Source: Symsagittifera roscoffensis (Eukaryota; Xenacoelomorpha; Acoela; Convolutidae). Taken from it: a stretch of DNA of 64,000 bases. Positions within the stretch are counted from its first letter, which is position 1; every line of letters starts with the position of its first letter. Below, piece by piece: positions 55,692 to 64,000 of this stretch. The position numbers and the translations under genes were made by a program. The stretch is from NCBI RefSeq assembly GCF_963678635.1, contig NC_087069.1:25224303-25288302 (forward strand), given 5' to 3'. The notes beneath the pieces are model-generated. The model did no database searches, had not been told where the DNA came from, and saw only the letters and a program-made list of their open reading frames with translations.

Positions 55692-56764
55692 TGCATAGAA
55701 TGGATGATTTGGATCTGGGATTGTGTTTGAAATTTGTTCAGTTAAAAGTTTTTTAATTTCTTCAAATCGTGTTTAATGTTCAGTGGTCCATTCAAAATTA
55801 TTTTGTTGTCTGAGGATATTATAGAATGGTCTTAAATATAATTGCATTTTGTAAACGTACTTGCTTAAGAAATTTAAAATTCCAAGGAATTCTTGGATTT
55901 TTTTTTGTTTGTTGGTGGTTGAAGTTTTTGAATAGCATCAATGCGTAATTTTAATGGAGTGATTGTTTTTCTTTCTATATTATGTCCTAAAAATTTAACT
56001 CGTGGTAAAAAGAAGTGTGATTTATCGGGGGCGGCCTTCAGATTTTCGTTCTGAAGTATTTTATGATAGTGTTCTAAAACTGTAAACATTTCTTCTTTTG
56101 TCTGTGATTGCATAAAAACATCGTCTAAATAGGTGATTGCGTTTTTCTTAAGTATTAGTGGTCTAAAAATTTTGCTCATAAAAGCTGAAAATGCTGCTGG
56201 TCCTATGGATATTCCATAGATTAGGCGGCTGAATTCATATTGTTGATTTCCAATAACAAATTGTGTTAAACGTCGTGATTGTTCCTCTAGTCGCATTTGA
56301 TTGTATGCACTATTCATATCTGCGGTTGTAAAGTATTTTCCGTTTATTTTTGTTAAAATAACTTGTATTGGTTCAATAGGCCAATTGCATTTTGATTCGT
56401 CTATTAGTGAATTGAGATATCTAGCGTCTAAAACTATTTTTAATGATTCTCCTTTTGCTAGGATTATAACAGGGTTAATAAATGTGTTACCTTTTGGTTG
56501 TTCTTCTTTGTTTACTGGTGAGATAATTTTGTATTTTTCTAAAATATCCAGTAATCTATTTACCTTATCGTGTAAATGAATTGGTACTTTACTTGCTCTT
56601 TGTTTTTTGAAAACTGCGTCAGGTTTTAACGGGAGATGTAGTGATGAACTGATTTTCCCAACATCAAATTTTGATGTTGCGTAGACTGTTGAAAATTTTA
56701 ACAGTTGTTTTGCTAGTTTGTCAAATTCGATTTGTGTAATTTGCGAGTGTTCAAAGTTAAACAT
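55692..56764 (-). pseudogene. Reverse transcriptase with intact palm, frameshift in thumb
   Basis: The 297-codon frame shows the RT fold in order: fingers with LKIVLDARYLN, motif A TTADMNSAYNQ (D149), motif B YGISIGPAAFSAF, YLDD at 212-215, and motif E-like PRVKFLGHNI. At 55,897-55,905 the minus strand has nine A where ten are needed for the frame seen in the left element (KKVQEFLG). The reading therefore goes into a wrong phase and stops at 55,874. Beyond it a TAA at about 55,770 precedes RFEEIKKLL. Both the thumb lesion and that TAA recur in the duplicate, the lesion with a different run length. Confidence 0.85.
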
Positions 56765-57570
56765 CGTTAAAAATTGTTGTTTTTCTTTTGTGTAATTTGT
56801 TATATTGAATGTTGGTTTAAAATATGGTGTTTTTGTGAAATAATCTGTGTTCCTCTTTTCATTGTTTATTATGTTATTTATGGATAGTTCCTCGTTAAGA
56901 ATTGTGGATTGACAAATATCTTATAATTGGAGTATATCATTTACGCGGTATGCTTTTTCAAGTACTGGTGATATTGTAGCGTTTGTTTCGCAATATCCTA
57001 AAAGTCCTAAGGGTAATGTTACTTGATACGGTGTATTCTTATACACATGTAACGAATTGATGTCGGAATTCGTATTTTTCAAATATTTTATAGATGAAAT
57101 TGTGATTTTGAAAAACTTATGGATAGGTTTGAATTCAAAGTCTGACATAAAGAGTTGTTGTTTATTTTGATTTTTATCATATTGGTGAACTTGTTTTATT
57201 GAAAAGTTATATATATTTCCTGATAGTGGTTTCAGGTGTTTCCGTTGTTGGTTATAAATTGGATAAAATTTTGAAAAGAATGGTGGTTGTTTATTTAATG
57301 TTAGAGCTGTATTTTTTGTTTTTGTGTACTTATCTTTGATTAGTATTTTACTATTCAAGATGTTGATTGTTGGTATGTATTTAGATATAAATGGTATACC
57401 AATGATATTGAGTTTAATATCAGTGATATGAAATATTTGTTTAAATGGTTTGTTTAGAATTTTATTTTGCTCCATTGTTCTTGTGGGGAGGAGGAATAAT
57501 TGGACTTTTCTATAATTTACTAATGTTGATCCTTGTACTGTTGCTAGTTTACTAGAGGTTGCAAGAGGCG
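56765..57570 (-). pseudogene. Protease C-terminal part and protease to RT linker
   Basis: The 184-codon frame 56,921-57,475 contains IIGIPFISKYIPTINILN, FMSDFEFKPIHKFFKITISS and LGYCETNATISPV. It ends at a TAA after ILQL, where the left element reads ILQLFYTCQ. The upstream part, to 57,570, continues the protease in a shifted frame (LATVQGSTL-like). Both lesions are shared with 62,606-63,411. Confidence 0.7.
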
Positions 57571-58692
57571 TTAATTTTGGATGTATTGTTTTGATTTCAT
57601 TGTGGGAATGTTAATTATGTTTGATTCTGCTCCTGAATCAATTATAAAATCAATTTCAAGATCTGGTGGTTGAAATTCTTTGTTTCTTGGACTTTCTAAC
57701 AGAAATGGTATTGTCCAAATTTTTTCTCTGGGTTGTTCTTTTTGTTTATTTTGATAAATGTGATTTGTGTTTAAACATTTTGTTTTGTCATTTTCATTGG
57801 GTTTATTTACCGTGTTAATTTCGTTTATTTCTTGTGCAGTTTGTGTAGTATTGATGGGTTCAAAATAATAATTGTGAAGGAGTTCCAATTGATTTTCATA
57901 TATATGTGATGTAAGAGGTTGTTCATATATAAAAGGTTCGTAGTCGTTTTCGACTGTTATCATATTTACGGAGATGGTATTTTCTGTATCACTTTCTGTG
58001 TCTGATGATCCACAGTTTATTTGATTTAGTTGTAGTTCGTTATTTCCTGTGTCATCAATACCTGGGGGGTCTGATGTTGTTTCTTCATTTGACTGTACTT
58101 GATTAATATGTCTTTGATGTTTTGGTGAACTACTTCTGTATCGTTGTTTAGAATTATTATAATGGTTATTATTCCTATGTGGTGATTGGGAATAATTTCT
58201 ATATTGATTATTATAACTTGAATTCCGATTTTGTGAATTATTCCGTGATCTGTTTTGATAATTGTCATTTGGTCTGTGATAGTTTGATCTGTTATATGAA
58301 TTTTTTCTTGATCGATTGTTCGGGTAATTCTGATTTCGATTGTTCGAATAACTTCTATTTCGATTATGTGAATAGTTTCTATTTCTGTAATTTGATGAGT
58401 TTCGTGATTGATTATTGAAATAGTGTTTATTTCTTGGGTTTGATTGGGAATTGGATCTAGAAACAAATTGTGTTGCATTTGAATTTGATCTCGTATAGTT
58501 ATTTCGACTATTTGATCGATTATAATGATTTTGTGAAGAAATCTGTGTATTTCTTCGTTCTGGTGATCTTCCTCTATAACTTGAGTTATATGGTGATTGA
58601 ATCCTTGTGTAATTGGTGTTTTTCGGAAGTGGTTTTCCTGAACTGTTGTTACTGTATACATTTTTGTTTGGTAGATTTTGATCTTTCTTCAT
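57571..58692 (-). pseudogene. Gag nucleocapsid tail fused in frame to protease start
   Basis: A 373-codon frame. Residues 1-200 are an extreme Arg/Asn/Ser/Tyr-rich tract built of repeats like NRNRSYSNNRNQNYPNNRSR, consistent with RNA binding. Residues 200-330 are acidic and Asn/Thr-rich (SDTESDTENTISV, then NEINTVNKPNENDKTK). At the end, LEIDFIIDSGAESNIINIP carries the protease catalytic D352-S-G. A 1-bp-type frameshift just after NIINIP sends the protease out of frame, ending 22 residues after the catalytic Asp. Gag and protease therefore share one reading frame in this family. The zinc knuckle upstream (58,740-58,815) is separated by a TAA at about 58,716. Confidence 0.75.
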
Positions 58693-59918
58693 ATATTGAT
58701 AGAATGATTTATTTGGTTATTTATACTTTTGAGATTTGTTTTGGTTATCTTGTTGTTTTTGTCTACATTCGGAAATACTATGGCCGTATCGTCGGCAATA
58801 ATTACACCATTTTTTGTCCATATTTTTTCTTTGGGTTGTTCTTTTTGTACATTTTGGTAAATATGATTTGTATTTAAGCATTTTGTTTTGTCATTTTCAT
58901 TGGGGTTATTTACGGTGTTGATTTTGTTTACTTCTTGTGCCGTTTGTGTAGTATTGATGGGTTCAATATAAGAATTGTGAAGAAGTTCCAATTGATTTTC
59001 ATATATATGTGATGTAAAAGGTTGCTCATATATAATAGGTTCGTAGTCGTTTTTGACTGCTATCATATTTTTGGAGATAGTGTTTTCTGTATCACTTTCT
59101 GTGTCTGATGATCCACAGTTTATTTGATTTAGTTGTAGTTCGTTATTTCCTGTGTCATCAATACCTGGGGGGTCTGATGTTGTTTCTTCATTTGATTGTA
59201 CTTGATGAATATGTCTTTGATGTTTGGGTGTACTACTTCTGTAGCGATGTTTAGAATTATTATAATGGTTATTATTCCTATGTGGTGATTGAAAATAATT
59301 TCTATATCGATTATTATAACTTGAATTTCGATATTGTGAATTGTGTCGTGATCTGTTTTGATAATTGTCGTTTGATCTGTGATAGGTTGATCTGTTATAT
59401 GAGTTATTTCTTGATTGATTGTTCGGGTAATTTTGATTTCAATTGTTTGAATAACTTCTGTTTCGATTGTTTGAATAGTTTCTATTTCTGTTATATGATG
59501 AGTTTCGTGATTGATTGTTTGGATAATTTTTATTTCTTGGGTTTGATTGGGAATTGGATCTAGAAACAAATTGTGTTGTATTTGAATTTGATCTCGAGTA
59601 GTTATTTCGACTATTTGATCGATTATAATTTTTTTGTGAAGAATTCTGTGTATTTCTTCGTTCTGATGATCTTCCTCTATAACTTGAGTTATATGGTGAT
59701 TGATTCCTTGTGTAATTAGTATTGTTCGGAAGTGGTTTTCCTGAACTGTTGTTACTGTATACATTTTTGTTTGGTAGATTTTGATCTTTCTTCATGTATT
59801 GATAGAATGATTTATTTGGTTCTCTATACTTTTGAGGTTTGTTCTGGTTATCTTGTTGTTTTTGTCTACATTCAGAAATACTATGTCCGTATCGTCGGCA
59901 AAAATTACACCATTTTTT
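57718..59918. repeat. 1.10-kb tandem duplication of zinc knuckle to pre-protease
   Basis: 57,715-58,812 and 58,818-59,918 are copies at an offset of 1,103 bp. At the join (58,806-58,820) the pre-protease sequence QPKEKIWT runs straight into the zinc-knuckle coding sequence. Short T-run homology (CCATTTTTTG against TATTTTTTC) is present at the break. Divergence of several percent shows that it is older than the 5.84-kb duplication. Confidence 0.88.
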
Positions 59919-60119
59919 GAAGGATGGTTTGCCTTTAAAACTTGGGTGTTTTTCATAAATATTTAGTATTTCAGTGATTTTTTCAACTAGGTCTGTATCT
60001 GATTCCTGTATGTTATTGATATGTGTAGTGTTTGTTTCGATTCGATTAACATATTGTAGTTTTAGATTTTCTGTTTCTTCAAATTTCATTGTGATTTCCG
60101 CTTGCTCTGATTTCCACAA
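58689..60119 (-). pseudogene. Gag C-terminal part with zinc knuckle, upstream copy
   Basis: The 226-codon frame 59,439-60,119 begins after the duplication junction, inside Gag. It has a helical stretch (LVEKITEILNIYEKH), then a perfect CCHC zinc knuckle C71-x2-C74-x4-H79-x4-C84 in a WCNFCRRYGHSISEC setting. The Arg/Asn/Ser/Tyr tract follows, cut by a TGA (CGA to TGA) at about 59,436. The same phase continues to 58,689-59,066, the pre-protease region, until the 1.1-kb junction. Capsid is missing because of the larger duplication. The 211-codon frame overlapping in another phase is a shadow. Confidence 0.75.
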
Positions 60120-60676
60120 TGTGGTACTGGGTTGAGTGCTACATAATGTGTAAATGCGTCAACAATTACCATAATGTAGGAGTTTCCTTCAGAGGATGGT
60201 GAAATTGGTCCTTTTGTATCGAATGAAATACGGTGGTTAAAATATAAACTTTGTCCTTTAAAATCTTGTTTTTGTGCTATTTGTTTTTGATTTGGATAAG
60301 GTATATTTAGCTGACATACTATACAATCATTGCATAGTACTTTTATCCAAATTGGTGCATTTGGGAAATAGAAATTTTGTGTAAAATTTGAATATGTTTT
60401 CTGTGATCCAGAGTGTCCTTTAATGTTTTGTGTATGTGAAATGCTTAAAGCTATTAGAATCATACTTAAAGGGAGACAGGGAACTGTAGAATCATTTAAG
60501 TGATATTCTAGAAGGTCTGTGTTTTCATTAATTGTTGTATTTATAAATTTTCGAAAATATCGGAGGAGTGTTTTGTTTCCTAAAATTGTGGTATTTGCCT
60601 TTACGGGCTTAGTTTTGTATTTGTGCCATGATTTTAGTTGTCTAATTACTGGGTCAAGATTTTGATATTGTTTCAA
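60086..60676 (-). pseudogene. Integrase N-terminal half, truncated by the duplication junction
   Basis: Contains the HHCC zinc domain and the first catalytic Asp (ISFDTKGP). It ends at NPVPHC, where the junction joins it to Gag sequence read in another phase (GNQSKRKSQ-stop). The second Asp and the Glu are absent, so it cannot be active. It retains three residues in the linker (KANTT) that the complete copy lacks. Confidence 0.85.
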
Positions 60677-61125
60677 GATATTAATTGTAATTTTATCTGT
60701 TGGAGGGAGAAAAATGTTTTCAACTTCTAATTTAGATAAAGGAATTGTGTCAAGTGGGTCATGGAGGTCAAAAACTTGATTTATTGTGTATTTTGAATCA
60801 TTTGTTTGTGGTCCTGATAAATTTATTTTATCAATTAAATTTTCTTTTTCAATTAACGGAAAAAGGTTTTTTTTTATGCGAGTTGTATTTTTTTCCTTTT
60901 TTTTTGGGTGTTATTTTTTATCCATTGTGAGTATGGAATTGGTTTGAAAGTTGATGTTCCAAGTAGATCAACTTCGTAGTGATTATTTTGGCAATCTAAG
61001 TAAAGTGGGAAGTGTTGTAGATTATTTACTTGTGATTGTTCAATGTCAGTTTTTACTGCATATTTGCATTCTAGTCGGGGTGATGTTTCGTCTTTTGCAA
61101 GGTAAAATTTTATATTTTTGGGTAT
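60677..61125 (-). pseudogene. RNase H to integrase connection, second copy
   Basis: A copy of 54,835-55,283 with small indels (an extra T near 60,870 and a 3-bp change near 61,052). No frame is long enough to add information. Confidence 0.55.
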
Positions 61126-61533
61126 TTAAACTATAGTTTTTCGTGTAAGTAATTCAGGTGGTGTATTTCGACTTAATGTATCTGGTAATGCAAGATTCTT
61201 TCCTGCTGTCCAAACTATATGTAAGTTTGGAAATTTCATTAGTATTAATTGAAATCTATAAACTCGATGATTAGGATTTGACTTTTGTGTAAAGAGAAAA
61301 ATGGTTGGTTTATGATCTGTGAATAGAACTGTTGGATGTTTTGATCCAAGTATCAGAAATTCATATTCTGTAAGTGTATAAATTATAGCTGTACATTCTC
61401 TCATTAGAGTTGAGAGTCGTAGCTCTGCTTGAGTGAATAATCGGGAATTTGCTGATATAAGGTTCATTTTATTTGTACCACTGTGTGATTGTAGTAATGC
61501 TGCGCCGATGCCAAAATTTGAAGCATCGCACAT
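61126..61533 (-). pseudogene. RNase H domain, second copy
   Basis: Differs from 55,284-55,691 at a few residues (CDAS instead of CDTS, TLTEY instead of TPTEY). The three catalytic carboxylates are intact. Confidence 0.85.
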
Positions 61534-62605
61534 TGCATAGAATGGTTGATTTGGATCTGGGATTGTGTTTGAAATTTGTTCAGTTAAAAGTTTTTTAATT
61601 TCTTCAAATCGTGTTTAATGTTCAGTGGTCCATTCAAAATTATTTTGTTGTCTGAGGATATTATAGAATGGTCTTAAATATAATTGCATTTTGTAAACGT
61701 ACTTGCTTAAGAAATTTAACATTCCAAGGAATTCTTGGATTTTTTTTGTTTGTTGGTGGTTGAAGTTTTTGAATAGCATCAATGCGTGATTTTAATGGAG
61801 TGATTGTGTTTCTTTCTATATTATGTCCTAAAAATTTAACTCGTGGTAAAAAGAAGTGTGATTTATCGGGGGCGGCCTTCAGATTTTCGTTCTGAAGTAT
61901 TTTATGATAGTGTTCTAAAACTGTAAACATTTCTTCTTTTGTCTGTGATTGCATAAAAACATCGTCTAAATAGGTGATTGCGTTTTTCTTAAGTATTAGT
62001 GGTCTAAAAATTTTGCTCATAAAAGCTGAAAATGCTGCTGGTCCTATGGATATTCCATAGATTAGGCGGCTGAATTCATATTGTTGATTTCCAATAACAA
62101 ATTGTGTTAAACGTCGTGATTGTTCATCTAGTCGCATTTGATTGTATGCACTATTCATATCTGCGGTTGTAAAGTATTTTCCGTTTATTTTTGTTAAAAT
62201 AACTTGTATTGGTTCAATAGGCCAATTGCATTTTGATTCGTCTATTAGTGAATTGAGATATCTAGCGTCTAAAACTATTTTTAATGATTCTCCTTTTGCT
62301 AGGATTATAACAGGGTTAATAAATGTGTTACCTTTTGGTTGTTCTTCTTTGTTTACTGGTGAGATAATTTTGTATTTTTCTAAAATATCCAGTAATCTAT
62401 TTACCTTATCGTGTAAATGAATTGGTACTTTACTTGCTCTTTGTTTTTTGAAAACTGCGTCAGGTTTTAACGGGAGATGTAGTGATGAACTGATTTTCCC
62501 AACATCAAATTTTGATGTTGCGTAGACTGTTGAAAATTTTAACAGTTGTTTTGCTAGTTTGTCAAATTCGATTTGTGTAATTTGCGAGTGTTCAAAGTTA
62601 AACAT
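61534..62605 (-). pseudogene. Reverse transcriptase, second copy
   Basis: A 314-codon frame with motif A, motif B and YLDD all intact. The A-run in the thumb has eight A, two short of the ten required, so the reading leaves the frame at NKK and continues NPRIPWNVKFLK. The TAA before RFEEIKKLL is also present (about 61,617). Dissimilar run lengths in two otherwise near-identical copies suggest slippage, or sequencing error at a homopolymer. Confidence 0.85.
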
Positions 62606-63411
62606 CGTTAAAAATTGTTGTTTTTCTTTTGTGTAATTTGTTATATTGAATGTTGGTTTAAAATATGGTGTTTTTGTGAAATAATCTGTGTTCCTCTTTT
62701 CATTGTTTATTATGTTATTTATGGATAGTTCCTCGTTAAGAATTGTGGATTGACAAATATCTTATAATTGGAGTATATCATTTACGCGGTATGCTTTTTC
62801 AAGTACTGGTGATATTGTAGCGTTTGTTTCGCAATATCCTAAAAGTCCTAAGGGTAATGTTACTTGATACGGTGTATTCTTATACACATGTAACGAATTG
62901 ATGTCGGAATTCGTATTTTTCAAATATTTTATAGATGAAATTGTGATTTTGAAAAACTTATGGATAGGTTTGAATTCAAAGTCTGACATAAAGAGTTGTT
63001 GTTTATTTTGATTTTTATCATATTGGTGAACTTGTTTTATTGAAAAGTTATATATATTTCCTGATAGTGGTTTCAGGTGTTTCCGTTGTTGGTTATAAAT
63101 TGGATAAAATTTTGAAAAGAATGGTGGTTGTTTATTTAATGTTAGAGCTGTATTTTTTGTTTTTGTGTACTTATCTTTGATTAGTATTTTACTATTCAAG
63201 ATGTTGATTGTTAGTATGTATTTAGATATAAATGGTATACCAATGATATTGAGTTTAATATCAGTGATATGAAATATTTGTTTAAATGGTTTGTTTAGAA
63301 TTTTATTTTGCTCCATTGTTCTTGTGGGTAGGAGGAATAATTGGACTTTTCAATAATTTACTAATGTTGATCCTTGTACTGTTGCTAGTTTACTAGAGAT
63401 TGCAAGAGGCG
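62606..63411 (-). pseudogene. Protease C-terminal part and linker, second copy
   Basis: As 56,765-57,570, with one visible replacement (YILTINI for YIPTINI). It carries the same TAA after ILQL and the same protease frameshift. Confidence 0.7.
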
Positions 63412-64000
63412 TTAATTTTGGATGTATTGTTTTGATTTCATTGTGGGAATGTTAATTATGTTTGATTCTGCTCCTGAATCAATTATAAAATCAATTTCAA
63501 GATCTGGTGGTCGAAATTCTTTGTTTCTTGGACTTTCTAAGGGAAATGGTATTGTCCAAATTTTTTCTCTGGGTTGTTCTTTTTGTTTATTTTGATAAAT
63601 ATGATTTGTGTTTAAACATTTTGTTTTGTCATTTTCATTGGGTTTATTTACCGTGTTAATTTCGTTTATTTCTTGTGCAGTTTGTGTAGTATTGATGGGT
63701 TCAATATAATAATTGTGAAGGAGTTCCAATTGATTTTCATATATATGTGATGTAAGAGGTTGTTCATATAAAAAAGGTTCGTAGTCGTTTTCGACTGTTA
63801 TCATATTTACGGAGATGGTATTTTCTGTATCGCTTTCTGTGTCTGATGATCCACAGTTTATTTGATTTAGTTGTAGTTCGTTATTTCCTGTGTCATCAAT
63901 ACCTGGGGGGTCTGATGTTGTTTTTTCATTTGACTGTACTTGATTAATATGTCTTTGATGTTTTGGTGAACTACTTCTGTATCGTTGTTTAGAATTATTA
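63412..64000 (-). pseudogene. Pre-protease region and protease start, second copy, cut by window end
   Basis: The frame 63,412-63,804 extends in phase towards 64,000 and holds SGAESNIINIP preceded by DLEIDFIID. The acidic pre-protease region is upstream, and the beginning of the Arg/Asn/Ser tract lies at the window edge. The protease frameshift after NIINIP is identical to the first copy. Confidence 0.75.

Larger units (their letters stand above)
44583..64000 (-). mobile_element. Right Ty3-like LTR retroelement, 3' end at left, 5' end beyond the window
   Basis: Gene order and every domain match the left element, but with better preserved frames and clear divergence, so these are two lineages of one family. 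The left edge is marked by a sudden change from A/T-rich DNA to TGTCCGATG... with higher GC and then a T/G-rich plus strand. The target-site duplication cannot be tested because the other end is outside. Removing the two internal duplications, the visible part from LTR-like end to zinc knuckle is about 14-15 kb, so a full element would be about 16-17 kb. Confidence 0.88.
54283..64000. repeat. 5.84-kb tandem duplication of gag C-terminus to integrase core
   Basis: The first unit is 54,283-60,115 and the second starts at 60,116. They share ACAATGTGGTACTGGGTTGA at the junction. The offset is 5,833 bp, rising to 5,842 bp after an in-frame 9-bp insertion near 60,597 (KANTT versus TT in the integrase linker), and 5,841 bp beyond the RT homopolymer. 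The copies look about 99% identical. The second unit runs out of the window at the right. Confidence 0.92.

Noticed and set aside
58026-58661. 211-codon minus frame rich in Ile/His/Thr, repeated at 59,129-59,764
   Set aside because: Alternative phase of the Arg/Asn/Ser/Tyr-rich Gag tract. Its Ile/His/Thr composition is what that repetitive sequence gives in another frame.
58470-58877. Plus-strand Cys/Tyr/Phe-rich frames opposite Gag
   Set aside because: Shadow of the Asn/Arg-rich minus-strand coding; no independent support.
1-64000. tRNA, rRNA or other structured RNA genes
   Set aside because: Reading both strands I saw no cloverleaf with conserved T-loop or rRNA core sequence; absence cannot be proved without a covariance search.

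Overview
This is an AT-rich eukaryotic, almost certainly metazoan, window. A nematode fits best: there are compact T-rich ...TTTCAG/TTTTAG splice acceptors, a short two-exon B-box gene with an AATAAA signal, and large Ty3-like retroelements carrying an env-like gene. That assignment is inference, because no RNA gene or taxon-diagnostic host gene is visible. Nothing looks bacterial: there are no operons, no CRISPR array and no recognisable tRNA or rRNA.

Three blocks make up the window. (1) About 1-21,250, minus strand: a decayed Ty3/Metaviridae-like LTR retroelement. Read 5'->3' (right to left) it has gag, aspartic protease, reverse transcriptase, RNase H, integrase, a small membrane ORF, an env-like gene, a further unknown gene here called ORF3, and a 3' noncoding/LTR-like region. 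Its env-ORF3-3' part is present twice as a nearly identical 6.1-kb tandem copy, and the junctions between copies are rearranged. (2) About 21,690-42,523: very AT-rich, retroelement-free DNA made of three copies of a complex 6-8 kb repeat. One copy is on the minus strand (X) and two are tandem on the plus strand (Y, Z), arranged around a 1-kb centre. The repeat carries broken gene pieces: an array of 173-codon modules, a C2H2-type zinc-finger exon, a conserved short ORF on the opposite strand, and an exon with a good splice donor. After it, at 42,853-43,928, lies the only gene that looks intact, a two-exon B-box/coiled-coil gene. (3) 44,583 to the window end, minus strand: a second, better-preserved but diverged member of the same retroelement family. 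It entered with its 3' end at 44.6 kb, and it carries its own tandem duplications of 5.84 kb (pol) and 1.10 kb (gag zinc knuckle to protease).

The two retroelements confirm each other. Gag CCHC, protease DSGA, RT YLDD, RNase H D-E-D, integrase HHCC and DD35E are all readable in the right element, and the env, membrane ORF and ORF3 are shared. The most unusual feature is the 3' half. The env-like glycoprotein gene ends in a transmembrane segment and cytoplasmic tail whose stop codon overlaps the ORF3 start as ATGA in all four copies checked. ORF3 itself resembles nothing I recognise. A unit would be about 15-17 kb, which is large for a Ty3 element. All coding regions of both elements carry frameshifts or stops, some shared by duplicate copies, so neither copy is likely to be active now.

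Gene-free stretches are described where they occur. I cannot run alignments, so identities are judged by eye.
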